Under the pieces are notes generated by a model that was given only the letters and a program-made list of their open reading frames with translations, had not been told where the DNA came from and did not search any database. The translations under genes were made by a program, and so were the position numbers. This document shows positions 22,622-31,770 of a DNA stretch of 64,000 nt, piece after piece; positions within the stretch are counted from its first letter, which is position 1, and each line of letters starts with the position of its first letter. Source of the DNA: Lepidonotus clava (taxonomy: Eukaryota; Annelida; Polychaeta; Phyllodocida; Polynoidae); the NCBI GenBank assembly GCA_936440205.1, contig OW387147.1:45379627-45443626 (forward strand), written 5' to 3'.

Positions 22622-23608
22622 TCATTGTTGTGAGGGGCGGATTGAGTCAATGAGGACTTTTGAGACCGCCGAGTCTTTGTCCATGTGAATATATTTGCGG
22701 TATGCCTCGGACCTCCACCCTCCAAACTCCTGGATTTGGACTTGTGTACAGCCTCCGATGGCCGCCTGAGTTGCTGCGGCCTTTCGGAGGCTGTGTAGGG
22801 TGTATTTTTTAGTATCAACCCCCAGCTGTGACAATGCCGCGAGCCAGATCGCCCTCACTGTGGGGATCGGCACCGGGTTTGTGTCCAGGAACATGAACAT
22901 GGGGTCGTGCGCTGACCGCGTTGGCACAGCAGCGATAACATTCCTGATCGCCTTTACTGGGCACAGCCATTCGACTTCGCTGGCTCTGACTCGCACTGAC
23001 TTGGACTGTCCTGTCTTTTGCAGATTCTTGGCCCATTTGATGTGCACGTTTGCAGTCGTCCCAGAAACTCTCACGTCTCCTCTTGTGAGGTGCCTGGTAA
23101 CGTCGAATTTGTTGGCCGTCGGCGGGAGCACCTCCGACTGCCGGAGGGCCCCAAAGTACATCAGTAGTATTGCTGCTTTGGCGACCTTCCCTTCCAGTGT
23201 CTCTGGTATCGCCTGTACTGCCGCTCGCAGCACTGCCATAGGTATGGGCAGTTTGATGCGGGGCTGGTACTGCTTGTTGCGATGTATGGCCTCCATGGCC
23301 AGCTTGATCCTGAAGTGGTATGTTGGCCCCTCGTCTCCCCCCGCCAGTCTTATGTACGTCCGCACATGCGATATGTGGTTCGAGATGGTTGCCGGGGCTT
23401 GTATTCCCTGTGCCAGGTACTCTATGTATGCGCACAGCCTGTCGGGCGTTGGCCTTAACGGATCCATCCGTACCCTTCTGGCGAAGGCAATGTATGTCCG
23501 CACCGCCGCTTTTCTGTTTGCGGTGGTGCCCGTTGCCCTTGCCCCTTCCTGCCTTTTGATCGCCTGTGCCAGCAGCGATCTTAGCGCCGGATCTGGAACG
23601 AATATCAA
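22622..23608 (-). CDS. Tyrosine recombinase of the DIRS/Ngaro-like element
   Basis: 328 codons. Breaks and rejoins DNA through a covalent tyrosine link, and in this group is thought to insert the circular element copy into the genome. An N-terminal core-binding-like region (about residues 10-95) is followed by the catalytic domain. Motifs seen: R156 in GALRQSEV, a lysine near 191-194, the H272-S-L-R275 box, W298 in GGW, and the probable nucleophile Y306 in YRKYIH. That is the R-K-H-R-W-Y set of the family. Length is typical for DIRS recombinases. The frame overlaps the upstream reverse transcriptase frame by about 790 bp. The start used is the first methionine of the open frame, just after RNase H. 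Confidence 0.93.
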   Translation of the reverse strand: MIFVPDPALRSLLAQAIKRQEGARATGTTANRKAAVRTYIAFARRVRMDPLRPTPDRLCAYIEYLAQGIQAPATISNHISHVRTYIRLAGGDEGPTYHFRIKLAMEAIHRNKQYQPRIKLPIPMAVLRAAVQAIPETLEGKVAKAAILLMYFGALRQSEVLPPTANKFDVTRHLTRGDVRVSGTTANVHIKWAKNLQKTGQSKSVRVRASEVEWLCPVKAIRNVIAAVPTRSAHDPMFMFLDTNPVPIPTVRAIWLAALSQLGVDTKKYTLHSLRKAAATQAAIGGCTQVQIQEFGGWRSEAYRKYIHMDKDSAVSKVLIDSIRPSQQ

Positions 23609-25664
23609 GGTATGAGAGGATGTGTAGACATGGTTGTACGATTTTTAAGCCAAGCCTTTTGGTGATAGAGGTTGCTATGGATTCATACTTTTGGCCGAGG
23701 TGTATTCTGCTGAGTGCATCTGCCAGTATATTGCTCTCCCCCGGGATGTGCTCGAATGTGATGGCCACGTCCATGGTGGCCTGCAACATCCAGACCGCCC
23801 TTGCGCATTCCAGGAGATTGCGGTTGCGGCCTTTCCCAGTTCTGATGACATGCACCGCTGCGCTGTTATCGCACCATACCCTGATGTGTGCCCCCTTATC
23901 CTGTGGGGTGATGAATGTATGGAGTGCCATGACAACGTTTGCCGCCTCTATCTCCGTTATGTTGTCCCCCTCGTCCTGTAGGTCGGCTATCTGCCCCGCA
24001 TACGCTGCCCTATTGTCTGCGGCACCTATGCCCGTTAAGCATGCATCTGCAAAGATCTCCTTGTTGGGTTTCTCCGCCGAGATGAGTGAAACCCCGTTCC
24101 ACTGCATGGTGAATTCGAGCAGCCATGCAAAGTCGGCCTTCATATCCGAGTTGATGTTCTTGTATGTGCCTGTGGTCTCCCTAAGTGCCTCCAGTAGCCT
24201 GGCGACGAACAGCCTTGCCGCCGGAACGCACTTGGAGATGTGGAGGACTGTGCCTATTACGGACTGTAGTTTTCTCTTGGTGATAGATCTCTTGCCGGTA
24301 CACTCTGCGATGTCCTCCTGTGCCTGCTTTATCTTCTCTGGCGGCATGGAGATCTGCATGGCGTGCGCATCTATGTCCACGCCCAGCCATCTGATGACGT
24401 GTGCTGGCTGTTGCGTCTTTTCCACGGCTTCTGGTAGTCCCAGATCTCGCAGTAGTTGTTGCGCCTGCTCGAATTGCCGCGTTGCCAGTTCCTTGTTTGG
24501 CGACACTATGATTAGGTCATCGAGGTACATTTCCGCTTCGATTCCCCAATGGCCCAGTATGCTGACAATGGCCATGGCCACCCTCTGCATGTGGTATGAC
24601 GATGCGCGACTACCGAAGGGCATCGCCACATCGCAGTAGTATTGGTCCTTCCATGTGGTACAGAGGAGTGGCCAGTCCAGGGGGTCGGATCTAAAGTTCT
24701 TGTATGCGTGCGCTATGTCAATAGTAGACATGTAGCTATCCGGGCCCATCCTTCGCAGACGTGTGATGAGCTTGTCCACGGTCGGCAGGCTGTGTTCCCT
24801 CTCAATCCCATATATAGCATTCTTGAGGATATATGCGTTAACCGATTTTTCATAAGGGTAGGTAAGGTCCGCTATCACTCTGCGTTCCTCCGTGTCCTTC
24901 TTCGGCCGAGACATTAGTGGGGCTATGTGACACCATTGTTGAAATGGCGGCTCCGAATACGGACCCAATAGCCCGCCCACTCGCTGCTCCTTATGAATGT
25001 ATTTTTCAATTTGGGCCGGGTATTGAACCGCGCTGGCGTGGTTTTCAACTCCCGCTGTGTGCGATGGGGGACCCATGTACCCCATGGGGAAGCCGTACTT
25101 CACAAAAGGAATCACGTCCGCGCATGCTCCCATAAGAGGGGCATATTCATCCCACCTGTCTGTATTAAGGCCCGACTTGAGTTGTATCCTACAGCCCATG
25201 GCGTTTGGGATACCGGACTCCCTAACTTGCTGGTATATGTGATTCATACCTCCGATGTCGCACCCTTCGATTATGTCTGGCCATGTCGACTGCCTATTTT
25301 CTGCGAATGCCTGGGGCCTGGTGTCTATCCCGTCATTTATCCCGGTACGGCACATCCTTTCGATACGATTGAATTCCACCGGCTTGTGATCTGTGCGGTG
25401 AGCGGGGGCGGCAGTGCCCTCGAGCTCCGGCGCCACTCGGCTGGGCTGTGTCTGATCACTTGCCCCGGTCACTGGGTCAGTGTGCCAGCTGGCATTGAGG
25501 TCACGTACATGCTGGTCCGGTCCGGTACAGTCCTTCGTCCTGTACTTGCCCGTCTCGGCTATTTGGTCATGTACACGCTCTGCATTTCTTGTCTCGGGGT
25601 CATCGTACTGGCCTATGGGTGGTCCTCGTACAGTACGTATCGTGGTGGTACAAGCCTCGTCCAT
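22815..25664 (-). CDS. Reverse transcriptase-RNase H of the DIRS/Ngaro-like element
   Basis: 949-codon open frame. Copies the element RNA into DNA and removes the RNA strand. RT landmarks: D316 in STIDIAHAY, the MPFGSRASS box near 348, and the YLDD catalytic box at 380-383. RNase H landmarks: D540 in EIFAD, E571/E573, D599 in VWCDN, and D649 in ILADALSR. Recognisable domains end near residue 660 (about position 23685). The remaining 290 codons lie over the recombinase gene in another frame and resemble nothing, so the functional protein may be effectively shorter. The N-terminal 200 residues are low in recognisable features and the true start is uncertain. Confidence 0.9.
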   Translation of the reverse strand: MDEACTTTIRTVRGPPIGQYDDPETRNAERVHDQIAETGKYRTKDCTGPDQHVRDLNASWHTDPVTGASDQTQPSRVAPELEGTAAPAHRTDHKPVEFNRIERMCRTGINDGIDTRPQAFAENRQSTWPDIIEGCDIGGMNHIYQQVRESGIPNAMGCRIQLKSGLNTDRWDEYAPLMGACADVIPFVKYGFPMGYMGPPSHTAGVENHASAVQYPAQIEKYIHKEQRVGGLLGPYSEPPFQQWCHIAPLMSRPKKDTEERRVIADLTYPYEKSVNAYILKNAIYGIEREHSLPTVDKLITRLRRMGPDSYMSTIDIAHAYKNFRSDPLDWPLLCTTWKDQYYCDVAMPFGSRASSYHMQRVAMAIVSILGHWGIEAEMYLDDLIIVSPNKELATRQFEQAQQLLRDLGLPEAVEKTQQPAHVIRWLGVDIDAHAMQISMPPEKIKQAQEDIAECTGKRSITKRKLQSVIGTVLHISKCVPAARLFVARLLEALRETTGTYKNINSDMKADFAWLLEFTMQWNGVSLISAEKPNKEIFADACLTGIGAADNRAAYAGQIADLQDEGDNITEIEAANVVMALHTFITPQDKGAHIRVWCDNSAAVHVIRTGKGRNRNLLECARAVWMLQATMDVAITFEHIPGESNILADALSRIHLGQKYESIATSITKRLGLKIVQPCLHILSYLDIRSRSGAKIAAGTGDQKAGRGKGNGHHRKQKSGGADIHCLRQKGTDGSVKANARQAVRIHRVPGTGNTSPGNHLEPHIACADVHKTGGGRRGANIPLQDQAGHGGHTSQQAVPAPHQTAHTYGSAASGSTGDTRDTGREGRQSSNTTDVLWGPPAVGGAPADGQQIRRYQAPHKRRRESFWDDCKRAHQMGQESAKDRTVQVSASQSQRSRMAVPSKGDQECYRCCANAVSARPHVHVPGHKPGADPHSEGDLARGIVTAGG

Positions 25665-25720
25665 GTACTTGTGTGTAAGGTTAGGAGGCGCGCCTTGTAC
25701 ATGCGCTGTCGACGCGCCCC

Positions 25721-27058
25721 CTAGGCGTTTTTTGGCTGTACTTGCCCGTAGACTGGATTATGGATGTGTGGCCTTTGGTTCGCATATGTTGGATGCTGTT
25801 GCTGCGGATATGGTATTCCATGATGTGGTATCTGGGCCATCGGTGTGATGCTGTGTACCTGGTCGTATCTACGTTCAGCATCTCTGATCTTGCGCTCACA
25901 TGCTATGATGTTATGTCCCGGTACTTGTTTACCCGCCAGGTCGCAGTACATGCAGACGTGTAGTTGCCTGCCTGATGCGTCGTCATGAGAGGCGCGATGC
26001 ATACAGCCGTTCTTGGTGTTAAAGTCGCGGCACACCGATTCCCTCTTCTGGCTCTGCCTGCCTGTCTGTTTTTGTTGCGCATACCCTGATGTGTGGCCGG
26101 ATCCAATCATAGCTATCCTTATGCGCTCGTTCTGTATCCTCTGCGTGTCACCCCAGCTGATCTGGCCTTTTTCCACCTGGTCCCACATTGACTGTGACCA
26201 CTTGCGAACGGCCGTCCAGTCCCTCTCCATGGCGTCGTGTACTACCTGTTGTAGGTGCTCCATAATGTATGTATGGTCCTCCGCGCTGTGAGAGCGTTCA
26301 TCCCTTAGGAGAGCAATAGTGGCATGTATATACTCAAGGTTCGAGATGGTGGGCCTGATATCTAGCTTCTGTTTTATTGTATAGCATCCTTCCCTCTCTA
26401 CGTACATGTATGGCTTTATCATGGTCTTATTGCCGTAGAGTTCAGTTGAAACGGTATGCTTACCCTCCGTTGGTGCTGGCTGAAACCGTTCCTTTTCCAG
26501 GTAGACGTCAATAAAACCATCCGTGTTTTCCTGTGCGCGGAGTGTTGTAGGGCGGGGGAGGCTCGGGGGAGACGGGTGTCGTGCCGGGTGTTGACGGGTG
26601 TGCGCCGGGCGGTCCCTGCGTGTAGCCCTGGTCGGCGAGCCACATCGTCTTTCCGGCGTCGGGGGTGTGCTGTGTGAAACAGGAATTTTATTATCCAAAG
26701 ATGCAGACACCAGAAGATCAAGTTTGCTAGATATACTATACATGTCCTTTTTCATATCGTGCATGTCCTGTTCTAGACGGTCTACTCTGTGACGGCTCGT
26801 GTGTGCTGACACCTCCGAGTCGGCTGTGACTTGATGACTGTCACCGCTCTTTGAGAAATCTCTACTCGTACTCCCTAAACCTCTTCTACTACTGACTCGG
26901 TCACTATCAGAACCTGTATCATCACCTGAGTACTGAGGGGTAAACGATATTTCAGGGTCTGCAGCTGTAACTTCTCTCATACGGCGATTTGCTTCGACCT
27001 TTGCCGCCCGTGCCCGTGTTGTCGGCGGGGCGGCCCTGGGTCTAGCCTTCCCCGGCAT
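25721..27058 (-). CDS. Gag-like protein of the DIRS/Ngaro-like element
   Basis: 445 codons from the ATG at 27058 (MPGKARPRAAPP), chosen because the open frame upstream of it runs into repeat A1 and looks non-coding. A basic N-terminus is followed by a serine-rich, possibly coiled middle region. A cysteine/histidine cluster sits in the last 100 residues (CRDFN, GCMHR, CMYC, GHNIIACE), a zinc-finger-like nucleic-acid-binding region common in DIRS and Ngaro Gag proteins. The known role in the group is binding and packaging element RNA. It ends about 57 bp before the reverse transcriptase frame opens. Confidence 0.8.
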   Translation of the reverse strand: MPGKARPRAAPPTTRARAAKVEANRRMREVTAADPEISFTPQYSGDDTGSDSDRVSSRRGLGSTSRDFSKSGDSHQVTADSEVSAHTSRHRVDRLEQDMHDMKKDMYSISSKLDLLVSASLDNKIPVSHSTPPTPERRCGSPTRATRRDRPAHTRQHPARHPSPPSLPRPTTLRAQENTDGFIDVYLEKERFQPAPTEGKHTVSTELYGNKTMIKPYMYVEREGCYTIKQKLDIRPTISNLEYIHATIALLRDERSHSAEDHTYIMEHLQQVVHDAMERDWTAVRKWSQSMWDQVEKGQISWGDTQRIQNERIRIAMIGSGHTSGYAQQKQTGRQSQKRESVCRDFNTKNGCMHRASHDDASGRQLHVCMYCDLAGKQVPGHNIIACERKIRDAERRYDQVHSITPMAQIPHHGIPYPQQQHPTYANQRPHIHNPVYGQVQPKNA

Positions 27059-27200
27059 GTTTCTGACCGGGAATATGTCCCGAAAATAGAGAAATAAAAG
27101 TTCTGACCGTTTGCTGTTGACCTGTAGTCGGGTAGGCGTAGTCGTAGTATGCGTCCGTCGCCGTAGTTTGGACGGATGGCATGTGATAGGTGATTTTTGC

Positions 27201-27392
27201 GAAAATGTTATTTGGGTTATGTGGTAAGGGGTATGGTTGGAGAGAGAGTGGAAGAGGGAGGGGGGTTGTATGTGTGTCAACCCTGTTGAGTGTTGTTAGT
27301 TGGTAGGTGGGGTATGTGTTTTGTATGATAGTTTTTCCCTCCAGGTGGCGATAATGAGCTGGCCTGATAAAATAAGTATACCATGCCACTCC
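27201..27392 (-). repeat. Split direct repeat A1 (5' terminus of the element)
   Basis: 192 bp, identical to A2. The outer end is ggagtggcatggtatac when read on the minus strand. It probably contains the element's promoter, and the gag-like frame starts about 140 bp downstream. Confidence 0.95.
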
Positions 27393-27540
27393 AATTATTT
27401 GATCCTATTTATCTAAATATTTACTGTATATAAATAGATACCAGTTTAGATAGGCTATCTCATGATATGACTTTTATAATTTTGGGTGATGCAATAAAAA
27501 TAGAAATTAAATGAAAACATGAAAATCATGTTTTATACTT
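27393..27540. other. Host flank between the DIRS-like element and a foldback element
   Basis: AT-rich, nothing recognised. Confidence 0.4.
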
Positions 27541-27880
27541 AAATCCTTTGAATTGAAATATCTCAGTTAATATTGAAGGGAAACCCCTAAAATTTCTTAT
27601 GGATGTAGGTATCAATCATATTGAGGGAACCAAGTCTCAGTATTTTTATTCAGGGCCTAGTTTTAGTATTATGAAATATAGAAAATGAATTTGTCAAAAA
27701 TGACAAAAAATGACAAAAAGTTTCCCGTTTTTTGTCATAAAATCAAAACAAGGGCCTAAATAAGAAATCTGAGACAACGATCCCTCCAAACAAATGTTAT
27801 TGACAATATTACCAAGTTTCAAAATTATAAAACTAATGTTAAGTGAGAAATCAAAGATAAAAATCAAAGTGAAAAAATAC
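27541..27880. mobile_element. Foldback element, TTGAGGGAACCGTGTCTCAG family, copy 2
   Basis: The arms ttgagggaaccaagtctcag (27621-27640) and ctgagacaacgatccctcca (about 27769-27788) match the copy at 15984, with cagggcctag and agggcctaaa pairing inward. An internal run of aaaaatgacaaaa words lies in the loop. More diverged than copy 1. Confidence 0.75.
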
Positions 27881-28882
27881 AATTTTAATATTTATTTTCT
27901 CGAATTTAAATCCATAAATGCAGTTTGATATGTCATTAGATAGAGAAAAACAGAGCTTTTAAATGGTGTATAACATGTTTGTATGCCATCAATGACCTTT
28001 GAGATATGGCAGTTTTAGTAAATCTGCTGCTCAGCACCATAGTCTAACCTTAAGAGATGCTATACGTTTACACTGGGTAGTACCTCAGGTGTGCATACCC
28101 TACCTAATAGGGAGTTTCAGAAGCCAAAAAGCACTTCCCATCGTTTCTGCAACTCACGTGTATCACAGCTTTGAGGAGGTATTTCCGAAATATTTCATTA
28201 TTATGAGTATAATTAGGCCGCCAGACTCTTTCGCAAACTGTACACTTGCAATCTCAAAGTAATATAACTGGTCAGTGGTTAGTGGTTTCTGTAAATCACT
28301 ATTGAAGCAGTGCCCCCCCCCCTCCCTTTCCCTTCCCTCTGCAGCTCTGGGGACCACACCAGGCCTGACTCACCGAAGCGTCCCCCTAGGTTCTCTTGTC
28401 TAATGGCACATTTTCGATTTCTTTCCTTGGCTTGACGTAGGCTTAGGTGACATCCAATCAATGTGGATTGTAACGGCTCGCCACTTAGCATTGTTACCAG
28501 TGATCATGTGAAATTATATAGGACGACGGCTGAAAAAGGCATTGTGTATGAATCAAGATCGTTATCGATGGATGCTGGTTTTCTTAATGGAGAAATAAAA
28601 CAAGAGGTTTTTCCCGTTTATAGATCTATACAACAAAAAGAAAGATATACTATCGATCACATTGTTTATCTGTAGCTTTGTATCAAGTTCTCAAAAACTT
28701 AGGTTGTATGCTACTATTTTTTGTAGATTTCGGCATCTTGAGCAAGCTTCTATTAATGTATATGTGAATCTTGGGGCATTTCATAGGTATCAAACATAGT
28801 TTTATTTTGCCAAAGTTATTATAGATTTATGCACATTGTCTAGTAACAGTACATTATCTGACTGTGGATTAAGACCTTGAGT
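27881..28882. other. Intergenic, C-run, nothing recognised
   Basis: No supported gene. A C homopolymer with a CT-rich tail is at 28311-28340. Confidence 0.4.
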
Positions 28883-29539
28883 CCCCAGCCGGCTGAATGA
28901 CTTTATAGTAACGTTGTAGCAATGTTCTGGTTTGGTCCTTGTTAAGTTACATTGTAACGTTGTGGCGACATTATTTTGATGACTCCCAATAATGTCGCTG
29001 CAACTAACTGTTGCAACGTTATATTGTGACATTCTGCTAACGTTCTTGTCACGTTATTATGAGGTTAATATTGGGACTTTACCCAACAAGAACGTCAGAA
29101 TAACATTATTTTTAGGTGTGGTTGAGACCTGACTAAAATGGAATGTCACAATAACATTCTGTTAAGGTTATGTTGACACCTGACCTAATAAGATAGTCAT
29201 AGTTACGTTCTGTTTAGGTAAGGTTAAGTCGGAACCTAATCAGAACATCACAATAACATTCTATTTAGGTTAGGTTGAGACCTACCCTAGTGAGAAGGTT
29301 ACAATAATGTTCTTTTTAAGTAAGGTCTCAACCTCACCTAATCAGAACATTACAATAACGTTCTGTTTGGATTTGGTCTTGACATTACTTCATTAGAACG
29401 TTATGATAACATTCTTTTTTGGTAGGGTCTCAACCTCTCAGAAAAATAACGTAATGGTTACATGCTTTTTTAGTAAGTAACAGACTAACCAAAAAAGTAT
29501 GGTTGCATAACGTGACCGTTACGTTGCCCTCCAGCTGGG
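28883..29539 (+). mobile_element. CCAGGCAA-family MITE, long copy with internal tandem repeats
   Basis: 657 bp. The left end cccagccggctgaatgactt and the right end gttacgttgccctccagctggg form the inverted termini. The subterminal block attttgatgactcccaataa is shared with the other copies. Between about 29085 and 29450 it carries six to seven diverged units of about 60 bp, each holding a cataacattctgtttaggt-like phrase and an acctnacctaatcagaac-like phrase. Other copies have only two or three. Non-coding. Confidence 0.75.
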
Positions 29540-29559
29540 TCAAAGCTACTTTTGATAAG

Positions 29560-29731
29560 CAGGCAGCTAAAAGCAGCAGCGACGTAACAAGTAGGTCACA
29601 ATGCAACGTCACAATGTTATAAGGTTCTTAAGATGTTGGGAGCTTTTAAAATAACGTAACAAGAACCAAAGCAGAACTAATTAGGAAATTCTAATAACAT
29701 CCTATTAAAGAACGTCATATTCTTGCCTGGG
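29560..29731 (-). mobile_element. CCAGGCAA-family MITE, internally deleted copy
   Basis: Left end aggcagctaaaagcagcagc then gacgtaacaag; right end gtcatattcttgcctgg. The central tandem part is absent. Orientation is opposite to the preceding copy. Confidence 0.7.
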
Positions 29732-29779
29732 ACATGTTGATATCCCCCATGCAAGCATTTCATAGAAAACCTATATATT

Positions 29780-29804
29780 GTGGTGGGTCTTGCGACGACC
29801 CACC
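29780..29804. other. Perfect hairpin
   Basis: tggtgggtc, seven-base loop ttgcgac, then gacccacca: a 9-bp GC-rich stem just before a TTAA-clan element. Unassigned. Confidence 0.6.
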
Positions 29805-29818
29805 ATAAGACCCATTAA

Positions 29819-30606
29819 GCCGGTGATCCACGTTGCGATATTTTCCTGAGCGACGAGAAAGGAGTAGGAAACCGATCTCAGGACCGATGATTTGTTGTCG
29901 GTTCAGAATCGGTTGGGTAATTAAACCTGTTGTTCCTAAAATCGGTCCACAATCGGTCCACAATCGGTCCCATACCCATGATCCACAGTCAACTTATAAA
30001 CCAACTATTTGCTCGTGTTTCAGAGTAGAAATGAGTAGGAAAACAATGAAAAAAAAATCGGTTGGCCTATTTGTCAAAATTGTATAAATATTTTTATATT
30101 TCATGTGTGAATATGTTTCTTATAACCAGAAAATTGATATATTTAATTTGTATGCATAGAAATAAGTGAAAACGATAAATATCCATAATAAATCATTAAA
30201 AGTTATATCATATTAAAGAACACATATTGTAATAAATCCTAGTGGTTTTTGCAATCTAATGGACCCTAAAATGAATGAAATAAGGTTGGAAATGCATTTC
30301 GTTTATCAAATCGGTCCAGAATCGGTCCAAAAATATTAAACAGGTTTAATAATTTTGTCGGGCCAAAATCGGTTGAAATAATTCATAATTACAAATGTCG
30401 GTTGTAAATCGGTTGTAAAAAAATCGGTTGACATGATCCACGTTGCGATATTTTCAAAAGTGGACCGATTCTGGACCGATTCTGGACCGATTCTGGACCG
30501 ATTCTGGACCGATTCTGGACCAATTCTGGACCGATTTTGGACATAGAAAATATTTTGAAAATCGGTTGAATATCGGTCCAATTTTGTCGCAACGTGGATC
30601 ACCGCC
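29819..30606. mobile_element. TTAA-clan element, GCCGGTGATCCACGTTGCGAT ends, composite
   Basis: 788 bp. Left end gccggtgatccacgttgcga after TTAA (29815-29818); right end tcgcaacgtggatcaccgcc before TTTA. A third copy of the terminus lies inside at about 30432-30451 (gatccacgttgcgatatttt), so this is probably two elements joined or nested. The interior is packed with aatcggtcc and atcggttg words, including six tandem ggaccgattct units at about 30473-30540. Non-coding. Confidence 0.8.
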
Positions 30607-31421
30607 TTTACAAGAACTACTGCAGGTGACTGCCTATATTCCATAATGCAGTGGCTGATTTTGCTTGCATTGGTGGAAAATACCGTAAGCAAATTGCAAA
30701 TTTGTTACACTCTTGCTGATTCAGACATATGTCATGTCATGCTTTATGTGGCGATAGATATTACATCTTTGCAAATAAAATACAAGCTCTCCCGTTACAT
30801 TCTGTTGATATACGGTGAATCCCAGCTCTCTACACCTGGCCTCTGACTATTCCACCATTCACTGTGTATGTGTACATTAATTGATGCATGTCAATACAAA
30901 GACAGATATGTTGTCTTTCATAGACGAAGTTGTTTTCTTACAAATGTCGACAGCTCACTGTACACTGGGGCAGCTGGCACCCCTCTGATTTGTAGGTATA
31001 CCTATGCAGCCCGGGCATGATACGTATGCTGTGTGAATACTGACATATTTCGTAGGTCATACGTCTTTGGTCCTTTCTCAGGTTTGTTAAATAGAAATAC
31101 GGGATATGCTTCAAGTAGGAAGAATTTCTAGAAATTGGAGGAAAACAGCCTGCTATATTGATTGGCAACTTGATTCGTATGTTTGAAAAACTTCTGAAGT
31201 AATGATCTCATCATCTAGTTAATAGCTCTTATCTCTTACAGTGCCGCCTGTGGTCATCTTTATAAACTACAGTCGACGATGGCACAGGTTCAGAGGTCAT
31301 GAAAATAACTTGATAAAGAAAACTGTTGTAATCTTCATCCTGTATGAGAGCAACTGATGGGCTGCTGAGACATCATGTCTTGTGGTTAAGAATGGATCCA
31401 CAGTCTACAAGGTGAGCAATA
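30607..31421. other. Intergenic, nothing recognised
   Basis: Small frames only, no domains. Confidence 0.4.
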
Positions 31422-31770
31422 CCAAGCTAAATGGTGACGTTATCATAATGTTACAGCAACGTTCTGTTTTGTTCTAGATTGGTTCTTTTTATGTTATTTT
31501 GATGGCTCCCAATAACATTGCTGCAACATACAACTGTGATGTTGCACTGCAACTTTATTATAATATTCTGGTTACGTCTTCAACCTAAAGAGAATGTTAT
31601 AATAACATTCTGTTATGGTTTTGTCCTAACTTCACCAAAAAATAATGTTATTAAATCAAAATAATGTTATTACATCAATAATGTAATTGTTACGTGCCAT
31701 CTTAGTAAATAACAGAATAACTAAAGAAAATGGATGCAGAACGTGTCTGTTATGTTGCAGGTTGGCTGGG
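31422..31770 (+). mobile_element. CCAGGCAA-family MITE, copy 3
   Basis: Shares gttattttgatggctcccaa, the ttagtaaataacaga block and the right terminus gtgtctgttatgttgcagg with other copies. The left terminus is decayed. It includes a ttaaatcaaaataatgtta repeat. Confidence 0.7.

Larger units (their letters stand above)
22005..27392 (-). mobile_element. DIRS/Ngaro-like tyrosine-recombinase retrotransposon, looks whole
   Basis: A 5388-bp element on the minus strand. Read in its own direction it is A1 (192 bp), gag-like frame, reverse transcriptase-RNase H frame, tyrosine recombinase frame, B1 (134 bp), A2 (192 bp), 46 bp, B2 (134 bp). This split-direct-repeat plan is known from the PAT and Ngaro branches of DIRS elements. 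Those elements integrate as DNA circles through their recombinase and make no target duplication. There is no room for a methyltransferase domain between RNase H and recombinase, which favours the Ngaro branch. The A and B copies are identical to each other, all three expected frames are open, and no break is evident, so the insertion is very young. It is GC-richer than its surroundings. Confidence 0.92.

Noticed and set aside
22622-23608. Bacterial or phage integrase contamination
   Set aside because: The recombinase is part of an element with RT-RNase H, gag-like protein and split direct repeats in an animal context, as expected for DIRS/Ngaro.
22800-25724. Plus-strand frames of 243-357 codons opposite the DIRS-like element
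   Set aside because: They are antisense shadows of well-supported RT and recombinase genes in GC-rich sequence. No domain signal.
26456-26677. Small frames opposite the gag-like gene
   Set aside because: Antisense to a longer, better supported frame.
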